Assembly (NCBI RefSeq): GCF_016801865.2
Contig: NC_068937.1
Coordinates: 137,094,455 to 137,158,454 of the forward strand
From: Culex pipiens pallens
Taxonomy: Eukaryota; Arthropoda; Insecta; Diptera; Culicidae
Direction: 5' to 3'
DNA: 64,000 nt
A program made the position numbers and the translations under genes. Under the pieces are notes generated by a model. That model had not been told where the DNA came from, did no database searches, and saw nothing but the letters and a program-made list of their open reading frames with translations. Every line of letters starts with the position of its first letter. Position 1 is the stretch's first letter. This document shows positions 36,669 through 47,700 of this stretch, piece after piece.

Positions 36669-37782
36669 GTTCAAGTCATTCAAGGCATGTTCATGACAAA
36701 TTTGATAAATATGAATGTACGTGTTTCTATCAATTTCATGTGATTTTTCCATAGATATATACATTAAAATCGATAAAAAATATTCACTTTTATCTTAGAT
36801 TTGTTCTCCGAAACTTACCGTGGATCTGGATACCCTGTTAATATATAATTCTGATTTCTGGATTGAATACGCGAGAGACAGTTTTTGTTATCAATTCCAA
36901 AATGGATCAAATTTAATTATGTGTAGATAGAGTTATCTTTTTATGATAACATTTTTATTTGTCCACGTTGGGGGATGGGCATTTTCATTATCGAGTACGA
37001 CGGGACAAAGAAAGGGTTTACGACTAGGTTTAGAGTCAATTTTATGAATTTTCAAAAATTAAGTTTGTGTAAGTTAAGGGCAAAAGTCACTGTTTGTTTA
37101 CTAAATAATGTTTTCAAACCTATAGGTTCTTGAAATCTTTGACACTTTCTACCAAGTGTTTAGCCAAGCGAATTACCTTACTAACCGTTAAAGAATTTTT
37201 GAAATTTTCCTAAAATAAATTTGCGGGAAGGTGCGTACATTTTTGAATGCAAAAAAAAAATCAAAAACATAAAATAACTTTTATTTCTGATAATGCGGAA
37301 TCGACGTAACACCTTATAATCTAGCCCTCTTAAACCTTGCAGTTTCGGCAACGGGTTCACAGGCGTGTATCGTTCTTTTTGCGACAAGACTTTTTTTAAT
37401 TTCTAATAATATTGATTCAAAATCACAGAAAAAAAAAATATCAGCAGAAATCGTACCAAAAAATAAAATTTATGCAAAAATAGTAATCTTTAATCCCCAA
37501 AATTAAACTTACGTTATATAAGTACTACTTTGTTAAAATAGGTAAATTTACCATATTTTATTTTTTAATTTAATCTACGCTTTGTTTAACCATCAAGAAC
37601 CATGTGTATGTTTAGGTACTTTAGGATTTTGTTTTATTTTGAAAGTTTAAAAATACGTTTCCACTATAAGCGCCTCACATACCAGTTAGTGACTGTCAGC
37701 GCCCTAAAAATCATGTATGCACTGTAGGCGCCCTCAGCCAAATGCGCATCTACCTAGCTCAAGCCCATCAAACACACCCCTG

Positions 37783-38730
37783 CGAAATATATTTTGTTCA
37801 AATTCAGCCTCAAATTGATTTAACTTGAAAAATGCAAACTATATCTGACTTCTACTATCCTCAAACTGTTAGAGTTCAAATCACTTTCAACTCGTTTCAA
37901 TTTCGATCAAGCAAATTCTATCTTATTTCACTTATTCTCCAACTATTTAAGAGCTTTGAATTGATACTTGAAGTCCGTAATTGAAATGACGAAATATTTT
38001 TTGTTAAAATTTAGTTTCAAATCTATTCATCTTCAAACGATAAAATTCTCCTCAATTTAACTTTTCCTCAAACTGTTTTTTTTTTGCTTCGAATTGACAC
38101 TTGAAGTTCGTAATTGACGAAAAAGTGTTCCAGTTCAGTTTCAAATCAATAAAACTTTGAACGAGCAAATTTTAACTGATTTCTTTAATCCTTGAACAAT
38201 TTTAAAGCTTTAAATTGATACTTGAAGTTCGTAATTGAAATGTCGAAACACATTTTGTTCCAATTCAGCCTCAAATTGATTTAACTTGAAAAGAGCTAAC
38301 TATAACTGACTTCCTCAAAATGTTAGAGTTCAAATCACTTTCAACTCGTTTCAATTTCGAACAAGCAAGTTCTATCTTTTTTCACCTATTCTCCAACTAT
38401 TTAAGAGCTTTGAATTGATACTTGAAGTCCGTAATTGAAATGACGTTTGGTCAAATCCAGTTTCAAATAGATTTACCTTAACCCTTTCAGGCCTGAATTT
38501 TCAAAAAAATATTTTTTTAGTTAATGATGGGAAAATGATCCTGAGGACCATACGAAAATTATAGGCTACTTTAGAAAATTTTGATTTTTGGGTCATATAT
38601 GACCCATCAGGCCTGAAAGGGTTAAAAGAGCAAATTCTAGCAAATGCATCTGATGCTCAAACTGTCTCAAAGCTTTGAATATAGACTTGAAGTCCGTAAT
38701 TGAAATGACGGAATATTTTACGCTGAAACA
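37783..38730 (-). repeat. Core-only tandem subrepeats, right of the hAT-type element
   Basis: Cores lie at about 37967-37991, 38100-38119, 38221-38245, 38421-38445 and 38686-38709. On the minus strand four of the five read SITDFK or SITNFK; the one at 38100-38119 is shortened. TCAATTCAAAGCTCTTAAA follows two of them. The block 37965-38450 is a direct copy of 30675-30967 joined to 37783-37964, so it supplies the empty site for the transposon. A piggyBac-like MITE interrupts the last part. Confidence 0.8.
38482..38621. mobile_element. piggyBac-like MITE, 140 bp, TTAA flanks
   Basis: The ends CCCTTTCAGGCCTGA and the inverted TCAGGCCTGAAAGGG are perfect inverted repeats of 15 bp, flanked on both sides by TTAA (38478-38481 and 38622-38625). 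TTAA duplication with CCC/GGG ends is the piggyBac pattern. The interior has the palindrome GGGTCATATATGACCC. No transposase is present. Confidence 0.85.
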
Positions 38731-38859
38731 CAACTCGTAAAGTTTCCTCTTTACCAATGAGTTCTACTCTGATGATACTCTGAAAAGTTGTATGACCCAA
38801 TCTCACCCCCAGACCCAATGTCACCCCTGATGACGGTAATTCAAACTAAAAACTCAACG

Positions 38860-39010
38860 TTTTTCTTAGACACTTTTTTGAAAGCTTCACACTACTTCAC
38901 AGTACTAACCTTGTAATGCTCTGCCTTAAACTTTATTGTTTAACACACTTCAAACATCAAACATTCTTGAAGATCAAATTAGCCTAAGTAGAACTTGAAT
39001 TCCGTAACAT
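38860..39010 (-). repeat. Degenerate GAAGTCCG cassette
   Basis: It keeps the cassette order but with changed key sites: CAGTACTAACCTT replaces TACTTACC and the core reads CTTGAATTCCGTAACATTAC. Both the donor-like site and the Thr-Asp-Phe-Lys codons are damaged, so it is probably a decayed member. Confidence 0.55.
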
Positions 39011-39180
39011 TACTGATTTTTTTTCTTAAATTGCAATAGCTTCAAATCAGTTGCTCAAATTCAGTTTCAAATTATAATAACTTTGAATAAGGAAATGCTC
39101 AACTATTTTCACCTATTTAGGAGCTTTTAATTTTTCATGTTATTTTTGAAATCCGTTTGAGAAAGAGCGAAAGCAATGTT

Positions 39181-39895
39181 TTTGCCTTCCTCACCTCACT
39201 GAGGCAAGGCTATAAAATCACTCGAAAAATGAACTTCTTAAATACGACTCCTAGATATACCTTCACGTATACCTATCGACTCAGAATCAAATTCTGAACA
39301 AATGTCTGTGGGGATGTGTGTAGACATGATTTTTTTCCACACGATTATCTCAGAAATGGCTGTACCGATTTTGGCCGGATCCGCCTTATTCTGTTCGTTT
39401 TGGTGTCCCCTAAGACCCTATTAAATGTTATTCTGTTTAGTGAAGTACTTTTAAAGTTATGCCAAGAAAAAGTTTTTTAGTAGCTACAAAAAAGGGTGAT
39501 TTTTGCATAACCTCAAAGACCGGGTCTTTTTGCTTTTTTGACTTTTTGACCACGCGGGGGATTGGCAGCCACACCCCCTTGCATGCGTATCACCCGGTTG
39601 CCACATCGCTTAAGCAGTGTCTGCGTCTCTTCTGGAAAAAATCTGTATTAATTATGTTGCTGCATCATTTTGTCTCGACAAAGATTTACACGAACTTTTA
39701 ACTGAAATATATAACTCATGAGACTTTTCACCTTTATTTTGAAGAGTTGGTAAAAAAAAGAATTGAACATTGCTGTTCAAGTAAAATCAATAATTAAAAA
39801 AAAAACAAACAAAAAAAATTAAAAAAAAACTCTTAAATTAATTTGTAAATACCACCTAAAACACAACATGAATGCTAGGAAGGCACCAACCACCT
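39181..39895. mobile_element. Dispersed element with GCCTTCCTCACC / AGGAAGGCACC ends
   Basis: It starts TTTGCCTTCCTCACCTCACT and ends CTAGGAAGGCACCAACCACC, short imperfect inverted ends around about 715 bp. The interior includes GAGGCAAGGCTATAAAATCA, ATTATCTCAGAAATGGCTG and CCGGATCCGCCTTATTCTG. I recall this sequence type as very common in Culex and Aedes genomes. An 80-codon open frame inside has no recognised domain. Confidence 0.65.
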
Positions 39896-40054
39896 TAAGG
39901 TGGATTAAGTAACGTTTTTTAACTTCTGTTCAAAATTGCGATAAATTGAATGAGCTAATCCTATGAATATTCTATGCCTAAAAAAATCTCGCATAGTTTC
40001 TTCTGCTAATCTGACTGATCTAACCGACAATAACAGAATTAGGATTTGATATGT

Positions 40055-40290
40055 TTATTGACAGTGACTGTTGACTTATTATAATTTAGATTTTTATTTT
40101 AGTATTAAACTTACTTGAAATGTCACAGCTTCACACTTCTTCACAGTAAAGTTCACAGCACTTTTATACAGTACTTACCTTGTATATCACTACCACAAAC
40201 TTCATTATTTCATCACACTTCACTTCAAACATTCTCTAAGATCAAATGAAGTGAAGTACATCTTGAAGTCCGTAATAGAGATGAACATTT
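40055..40290 (-). repeat. GAAGTCCG cassette G
   Basis: On the minus strand the core TCTATTACGGACTTCAAG reads FISITDFKMYF and stays open to a stop after about 20 codons. AAGGTAAGTA lies near 40172-40181, and the tail GTCAACAGTCACTGTCAATA continues into AA. A GTGAAGAAGTGTGAAG stretch follows the donor-like site, as in cassette B. Confidence 0.7.
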
Positions 40291-40319
40291 TGTAATGGTG
40301 CTTAAATCGCAATCAAACT

Positions 40320-41290
40320 TCATCAAATTAATTTTTTTAGCTTTCCAGTTAACCCCACTTCCCCTATTTGAAGACACCCAGCGAGTAGACACACACACCC
40401 ACATTCTACACGTTTCACACTTGGGTGAAATTTTCGGGTATTGACTGTATTTTTCCTCTGGTATGCAAAGACCACGACGTCGACGCTGATGATGATTCGG
40501 GGAAGGAGGTAGCTAAGAGAGAGAGGTGCTAAATGTGTACACTTTTCCACTTTCAAGTCTTGGTCGGCAAAAGTTTTCGGGGTTCTTCTTGATGGGTTGG
40601 ACGGGACGGAAGAGTCGGTGGGTTGTGGGATATGCTAAGGAGCCAAAAAGCAAACCAAGTCATTGGCCATGCCAGCGAAGCACAAAGTTTCTGGCTGCTT
40701 GCTCTTCCTGAAAACTCTGTGGGTGCGTGTGGGAGTGTGAAGTTTTTCTTGCGTTGCGGGAAGGTGGGGTGAAACGGGACAACGATGGATATGGAAGGGG
40801 GGAAAGTTATTTGAGCGTGCCGGGGCGGAAGATTGTGAGACAAAATAAACAGGAAGGGATTACGGGACACTCTGTCGCTCTCTGTTTGTGTGTGAAAATT
40901 TTCTAAAAAAAAGTGTGTGTGTATGTTTGAGTGTAGTTTTTGTGTGCTGGTGGTGATTTGGGATGGATGTTTTTCAAGTGGATTTGCGTGCGTGCGTTTG
41001 TGTGTATTAAAGTTGGTTCCGTCGGCGGCAGAGCAAGCAATATCGGAGGCAAATTGAATCCTTTCAAAATATGACTGCCAGACGCAAGCGAAGCGTAGAA
41101 TTGTGCTAAGCAGATTAGTTTCCGGACAGAAAGAGAGAATGTGTGGAAAGGATGAAAAAATGTGGGTGGGTATCATTTGCGTTTCATGAATAAATCAAGC
41201 TCTATGACATGGGCTCCGGATGTTTGGTGAAGATTTGTTGGGGAAAAATTGTGTTGAAATCTGGTGTATCGTTGTGTTATTAGAGCGACT
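40320..41290. other. Non-repetitive GC-richer island
   Basis: Unique-looking DNA rich in GTGTGTG and GGAAGG patches, directly upstream of cassette G on the minus strand. A 207-codon minus-strand open frame (40553-41176) is His/Ser/Pro-rich without a recognised motif. It is the longest non-satellite open frame, tied with one at 7250-7873, so it deserves an RNA check, but I do not call it a gene. Confidence 0.45.
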
Positions 41291-42540
41291 TAGAGATTTT
41301 TTCAATTGTTGATTTAAGTACATTATTCTCGTAAGCTCTCTATCAATATCATAGTCAAAAAATTGAATTATTAAATGACATTTTGTTAACTAAATGTACT
41401 TTCATTAAAAGTTCATACTGACAGATTCTTCAATATGGTTAAAACAATATCAATAAATAAGTTATGAAAATGAAGATTTCTTCTGTTTAATTCACAATTC
41501 ACTTTTCTTCTATTGTAACACGTTAACTAAACATATTAACTATCCTTTTTTAACATACATCATAGAATAATTCCATGAAAATTAATATAACATTTTTATT
41601 CGAAATTTTTTTTTCCGATATCTCATGACAGTGTTCTCAGATTTACAGACTGAATTATATATCTACTTCAAGTTTTGTATAACCTTCTTTAGTTACTCTT
41701 TCAAATTTTAAAAATTCCATATTTCTTTTTTTTAAAGTATAAAATTTGAGCCATGTTTTCAAAATTTTAATGAAAAAAGTGTTTTAAAATGCATTACACA
41801 CCTATCTAGTTGGTTTGCCACCATTAGTTTCCAAAATATCTAAGTATTGTCAAAAAAAAATATATTTTTGCGAAAAATAAAATTTTTGCGGTGTTGTACA
41901 AAGGGATTTCAAAAAAATTCAAAACATTGTAGAAAAACTCATTTTAAAGGGGGAGGGGGGGTCATTTAAAAAAAACTATCATATTTTGAGAATTCTACAA
42001 ATTTCGGTTGATTGGTGGTATCTTACGGCAGTGTTGCCAGATCTTCAAATTTTTAGACTTATTGGAAGAGTCTTGCAAATCACATCACTATTACAATTTG
42101 TACCTACCATATCTTATTGACCACGGAATGAATAACAAATCACTCTAAAAGGTAGAATTTAAAGGCAAGGTTACCAGATCTTCTACTTATTCGACTCAAA
42201 GATGGCCAGTAAGCTTTTTAAGTTGCGATATGTCTTGTCAAAAATGCCAGTTATTCAAAGTTAATGATTAAAAGGATAAGGTTAAGGTTGATTCCGATCT
42301 TTATAAAAACAAAACAAATGTCTGAAATAGGTTGCAAAGTGTGTGTGTTTTTTTTAATGACAGGGTTGCCAGATTTTCATTGATTTAGATTTATCGAACA
42401 GGTTGTATTTTTACAAGTTTCTGTTCAAAATATGGTTGAAACGAAGATTCCGGAAATCGTTTTCATCGAAATTTCTGAAATTCTGATTTAAAATGCAATG
42501 ACAATTTTATATAAGTACTAAGGTTGCCAGATTTAAATAT
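41290..42540. repeat. AT-rich DNA with diverged TTGCCAGAT tandem repeat
   Basis: GTTGCCAGAT or GTTACCAGAT recurs at about 42034, 42167, 42364 and 42523, each followed by an AT-rich run and often GACTTAT or TTAGATTTAT. A looser match (GTTCTCAGAT) is at about 41632. This looks like a degenerate tandem repeat with a unit of about 130-200 bp. The stretch 41740-41980 parallels 26600-26810. No gene is seen. Confidence 0.5.
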
Positions 42541-43135
42541 TAGCTAATATCAACCAGCATTGGTTATCCCAAGTTTTGATTAGCCGAATAATTGTATGGG
42601 ACTTAAAAACCGAATAATGAACCAAAAAAAAACTTTTTTCTTGCTTACTTTTATCAAATTCGAGCTCTGTGACCAAATTTTAGTCAAATGTGAATGTTTG
42701 ATATACCAAATGCATTTTCTCAATATTTCGTCAATAAAAAAAAGCAAAGCAATCCACTTTTACGACCCCCGGGTCTTTTGTGGTCTCTGTTGCAAGTTTT
42801 TGCTCATTTCTAGACTTCCGAAGGTTATGTGTGGTGAGTCACCCAAAACCTCTTTTACGCAAATGGACCGACGTTTTACTTCCCCATCCGATAGAAGGCC
42901 AGGAGGATAAGGCGGGCATTGAACCCGCGCCCCATAGCAACTTAGGGATCGGCAGCCGAAGCCGCTAACCACCGCGCCACGAGGCCCTTCAATTCATCAA
43001 TCGAAAATTCTAAATAATTTTAGAGTAGTTTAGGGGTCATACTTAAGCTCAACATGAAAAACAAGATAGTGAAAAAATATGATTTGATTTTTTCAAGATC
43101 ATCCTATTATTGAGTCTGGACTTTATTAAACTTCC
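42540..43135. mobile_element. Second pogo/Tigger-like relic, split by a SINE
   Basis: AGTAGTTTAGGGGTCATACT and, near the right end, TATTGAGTCTGGACT match the relic at 13480-13802. The left part has GGTTATCCCAAGTTTTGATT, a decayed form of the same terminus. Between them lies a tRNA-derived SINE in reverse orientation. The terminal CAG and TA are degenerate here. Confidence 0.5.
42733..42987 (-). mobile_element. tRNA-derived SINE
   Basis: Read on the minus strand it begins GGGCCTCGTGGCGCGGTGGT, an A-box-like start, followed by a B box GGTTCAATGCC at about 42915-42925. A non-tRNA body follows and it ends in a run of T/A near 42735. This is the layout of tRNA-derived SINEs such as the Feilai-type elements of mosquitoes. 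The 3' boundary is approximate and no target duplication could be fixed. Confidence 0.75.
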
Positions 43136-43379
43136 TAATTCTAGCTAAAATCGATATCTTGACAAACCTTTTGAAGCACTTTAATAAAGTTATCTTTTCG
43201 TAGACATTTTTAAAACTATAAGAAAACTTCCCGTGGAGAGGCATCTGAAACAAAATTTCCTTGAGAATAATATCATTCATAATATCAAAACATTAAAAAG
43301 TGTGGAAGTTTTGACAACTGCTTCGATATCAAATTGCTTTCGTGACAAAGTTTCCTCACTCTTCCAAAGTTTCTGTACA

Positions 43380-44900
43380 GTTCATAATTTGTTCGTACGA
43401 CAGATATAACGACTGTTATTCTAAGTGTGTCGAACAATATTGATACTTCCCGCAAAGCATATCATAGACCAACTCTAGCCATAAAGTGCTTTTCCCATAG
43501 CATACATTTCCCAGTGGCCGTTTCCACCGAAATTACGGTCTCAAACCGCACACAATTAGACACAAGTATTCGATGCATTTGGCCCCACTGCTGCTCATTT
43601 TCGAAAAACCTAACCTCGATCCACCAGCATCAAAATTCCAAAAATGACGACGAAACGCTCTGAATAATCAACTTTCTCCCCCTACTCTAACGATCCAAGT
43701 TACCACTGGAAAATTGTGCTCCGAAGACCGAAGAGATCTGGCCGAAATGTTCCCGGCCTACTAGGTTGGCTAGGCTGACATTCCATCGAAATTAACAAAA
43801 GAACAATAATGTCCAAATGAAAACACGCCGACTCTTGTGCGATAAAGTCAGTGCCTACTCCGTTTGAAGAAGCAGCAGGAGCCCGGTTTTGACGATTTCC
43901 AGCATCGCAACGCAAATGCTCTGTGCCATGGCCTGCTCAGAGTCGTAGAACGTCGTCGTCGGTCACAGTCGCCGGCACAAATTTGAATTCCAAATATTAT
44001 CATTTAATTTTCGGTTAGAAAAATAAACAGTTCCCTTTAAATTATAATGCACGACCGAATGAAATGACGACCGACGACTGCGAAAGTTCTCCGACTTCAT
44101 CATTCGAGGGCTCTGTGTCATGTGGTCGTCCTTGCTTCCCTTTTCTTTTTGGTGGAAGGAGGAGGGAATGTTAGTGGTACGGGGGGAAAAGGACCTTGTT
44201 GTTGTTCTTTTGTCGTTTTTCGCTGCGGGGGGACCAAGTTTTTTATGGTCTCTGTGTAATTTATGAATTGAATCATATCAGACAGAAACGATGCTCTGTT
44301 TTTCTTAAAAACTCTGCTAAGCATCGTGTCTTTCTCCGCCTTCCCCCCTCTCTCCCTCTCTTTCTCAGTAGGACTAAAACCATTCCATCCGACTTCTGTG
44401 TTCCGTGGCGTGCCGAGGTTCCGGTCGTCTGTGCCACTGTTGTCGTAATAGAATTTATTATCTTACTCTCGGCCAAGATTTTTGACTTTCAAAGCGTATA
44501 ATGAAAACTTGAAGCAGTTTGTCAAACAAGACTGGAGAGCATGGTTTTCTGGAAAATTGTCCCCCAACCCCACTTCCTTCCAGAGACTTGATACCTCACG
44601 TTCACCACACAACCCTTTTTCCCGGACGACGACGACGACGACGGCAAAAACTTGAAGAAAGCGGGGTTTTCTCGTGAGATTTTTGAACACTCTGGGAACG
44701 ACCATTAGCCGTCGTCAGCAAACTCGTGCACGTGGGCTTTTTAGGGCTAGTTTCACATCCTCGTTAGAGAAAAACGGAGGACCGATCGTTTTCTCAGCCC
44801 CCCCTGAAGAATCAACCAAACTAACTAACTGGTAGAGATGGAGTTGGTGCGATAAAGATGCGGAAGTATAATAAGGGTATTTATTTTATTATATACTTTA
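43380..44900. other. Non-repetitive GC-richer island
   Basis: Unique-looking sequence with (GAC)n at about 44624-44643 and CT-rich tracts near 44340. Several open frames of 67-101 codons overlap on opposite strands and lack motifs. No transposon hallmarks and no exon are seen. Confidence 0.4.
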
Positions 44901-47670
44901 AGCAAAGAGCTGGGCCTGTTCTTTACCTCCCGAAAGACTTGCAGGATCGGAGCTGGGTAAATTGGCTTGTTGGCACTCCCGAAGGGAACACGAAGAGGTT
45001 CTACCGTGACTACGTCAGCGTAATATCTTACACCTAAAACATATCATCTCAGCAAACTGTTTGCACAGACAGGGGTTGCTCTTCAGAAATGTTAAGTTTT
45101 TTTGTATCTTTCGCCGAATAAATTCAGTTTTGTGTATGAAATCGTGAAAATGATTCAAACCTTTAACAATGAAAAAGAACGTTTTTAAGTGACTTGAAGT
45201 AACTGTTTATATTTGAACATTCGTCGATTATGTCAGATCATGTATTCCGAGAAAAATGCGTTATCGTTTTCAAAACACATTCTGGCTTCTAAGACATTTG
45301 CATTTATTTTCAACTACATTTTCTCGTGTAAACAGTAGGCCAGGAATGTGAATTTCTGAGTAATATTCGAAATTTGAAAAAACTTCACATATACTCAAAT
45401 ACTTTGGCTTTGGAGTAACGAACTTGCATAAAAATATAAGTAGAGCAACTCTCTACGAAATCGGCCGATTTCGACCATTTTTATTTTTTGTATTTTTTTA
45501 TTTGACTCAAACTTTGTGGGGGCCTTCCCTATTACCAAATAAGCTATTTTGCGTCATTGGTTCACCCATACAAGTCTCCATACAATTTTGGCTGCTGTCC
45601 ATACAAAAATGGTATGTAAATATTCAAACAGCTGTAACTTTTAAGTGAATTTTCTGATCAATTTGGTGTCTTCGGCAAAGTTGTAGGTATTGTTGAGGAC
45701 TTTTGAGAAAAAATAGGTACACGGAAAAAAAATTGCAGATTTTTTTATCAAAACTCAATTTCCCAAAATACGTATTTTTTGATTTTTGAGATTTTTTGAT
45801 ATGTTTTAGGGGACAAAAATTCGCAACTTTTGAGTCATAGAGAAACATGGTCAAAAAATCTGCCGCCGAGTTATGAATTTTTGAAAAAATAGTGATTTTT
45901 GGAAAAAATCGAAGTTTTATGCAAAAACAAGTTTGACATTACTTTTTAATGCAGAATTAAATTTGCAATCGAAAAGTACTTTACAGATTTTTTGATAAAG
46001 GGCTCCGTTTTCAAGATATAGCCACCGAAAGTTTGATTTTAGCTAAATTTTTGCAGTTTTTCAATTTAATAAAAAAGTGACCATGAGTGACCATTTCTAA
46101 AATTTTTTTTTAAATTTTGAAAAAAAAGTATCCCACTAAATTAATTTTCATCAAATACCGGCATCTGAGCAATTCTGGACAAATGTAACGAAATAAGACA
46201 GATATTGAAGCCATTTTTTGCATAATGTTTTGAATGACTTCGGTTAAAACAGGAACAGAACAAAACAATTCCTAGTATACGGTTTCCAATTATATGTATC
46301 TAAAATCTGTTGTACCTATTCAGACTGTAGTCCCGATTTTCAACAGTTGGCGGTAGTAACATAAAGATAATTTGTAAAATATGTTTCATATAAAACAAGA
46401 GATTCAAGATTTATCGAAAATTTTACATTTCATTTGTTGTCGCTTTCTGTTTTTTTTTCAGACATTTTCAAGGAAAGCTTTCGAGCTTTTCTAGTCATGT
46501 TATATAAAATATTTATAAAATAAATATATTCATAAAACTCTTAATTAACTTGAAACACATTGGAATTAAAAGCTGTAGTTCAATTTAAATCCAAAGCACA
46601 ACAAAGAGCATAAAAAATATTTTAATTTGTGTGAAGCTATTTAAAAAACTTTCGTCCTTGTTAAGATTGAAGTGTAGATTGTCAAAAATTACAATTACTC
46701 AAATATTATTAAAAGAATTCCCGGGATTTCAAAAATATTTTTTTCCATTTCCCGGGAAATTCAAAACCCGGGAAAATTGGACGCCCTAAAACGTACGAAT
46801 CAGACCTCAATTCCGAACAAGGTATTGTTACGTTAGGATTATTTTGAGAAGAATTCGTGTTAGACAAGAGTAAAAAGTCAAACTAATACCGAATGTTTAT
46901 AGCGCATTTTGAAGTGCTTCAAAATACCTTTCAAATGTATCTTAAAGGATTGGATTCCATCAAGTTTCACGGAAATGCGAGCAATTTTAAGATTTTTCAT
47001 GTTAAAAGACCTCAAACTTCATTGCCCATTTAACTCGACAAAATTGCCATTTTTGGACCACCCTAACATGGCCAAACAAAAAAAAAATACGGGTCTGATT
47101 ATTTCGGCCAAGGAACCCCCAAAAATTTTTGAGCCCGATCGGAGAACTTTTCTTTCGAATCATGCTGTTTTCGTGGGGAATTGCTGTATAACTATGGTTT
47201 CTTACATGAAAATTAATAGGCATTAAATAGAATCATAAAAGGTTTATCGAAATTATCTTTCTAACAGTTATTTTCTATTATTTTATTATTTTCCGAAGTA
47301 TGTTCTCACAAAAAAGAATCATGGAATTACCAGGATTACTGGGAGTATTAGGAATTGCTAGGAATACACTGGAATTACTCAGTAAATCCGGAATTACAGA
47401 ATTACTTGCTCAAATTCCAAGTAATTCCGGATTAGTGACCAGTCTGACACGATGCTGGAAACCCCTTGTTTGAAAATAATGGTTTGGAAATCATCGGAGC
47501 AATAGTGTAAGTGGAGTTGAGAATGGAAACATAGTTATGACTTAGTATAATCTAATCTAATATTATCTGATCTAGTATGATTTTTATAAAGGTCCTACAT
47601 GTACATAATTTTTATCTACATAGAAAACCAATAGCAAATAGATTGTTATGGATATCAATAAATACAATAA
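44900..47670. repeat. AT-rich DNA with dispersed repeat fragments
   Basis: The part 45455-45960 belongs to the family seen at 24735-25090 (GGGCCTTCCCTAT, CATTGGTTCACCCATACAAG, TTCGGCAAAGTTGTAGGTAT). At 46730-46790 there are repeated TTCCCGGGA motifs and AATTGGACGCCC, matching 36247-36290. At 47320-47450 a degenerate GGAATTAC/AGTAATTCC stretch occurs. No gene is recognised; 46909-47226 is open but without motifs. Confidence 0.5.
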
Positions 47671-47673
47671 TTA

Positions 47674-47700
47674 TTTTTTCTCTTCTCTTTCCAGGTGAGT
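47674..47700 (+). promoter_or_regulatory. Candidate recursive splice site (ratchet point) 2
   Basis: Nineteen consecutive pyrimidines (47674-47692) precede AG at 47693-47694, and GTGAGT follows at once at 47695-47700. It has the same architecture and strand as the site at 16437, 31.3 kb away, which is a plausible spacing for ratchet points in a giant insect intron. The upstream 100 bp is AT-rich and contains several A-rich candidate branch regions. Confidence 0.6.

Larger units (their letters stand above)
30968..37782. mobile_element. hAT-type transposon, 6.8 kb, exact 8-bp target duplication
   Basis: The left terminus CAGGGGTGTGCTTATGGG and the complement of the right terminus CAGGGGTGTGTTTGATGGG match perfectly for 10 bp and imperfectly to about 35 bp. 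CGAAATAT flanks both sides (30960-30967 and 37783-37790). The same host sequence without an insertion occurs at about 38221-38270, where the site reads CGAAACAC once. An 8-bp duplication and CAGGGG ends define hAT. GGCGCC-CTA motifs occur near both termini, like subterminal binding repeats. I see no intact or recognisable transposase, so it is defective or non-autonomous. Confidence 0.85.

Noticed and set aside
30968..37782. LTR retrotransposon or Helitron
   Set aside because: The termini are inverted, not direct, with an exact 8-bp target duplication. The direct repeats at the left are tandem copies of the terminus, and there is no right-hand LTR or Helitron 3' hairpin.
47320..47450. GGAATTAC/AGTAATTCC-rich stretch as a regulatory array or CRISPR-like repeat
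   Set aside because: The repeats are irregular in spacing and both orientations are mixed. It looks like a decayed simple repeat.
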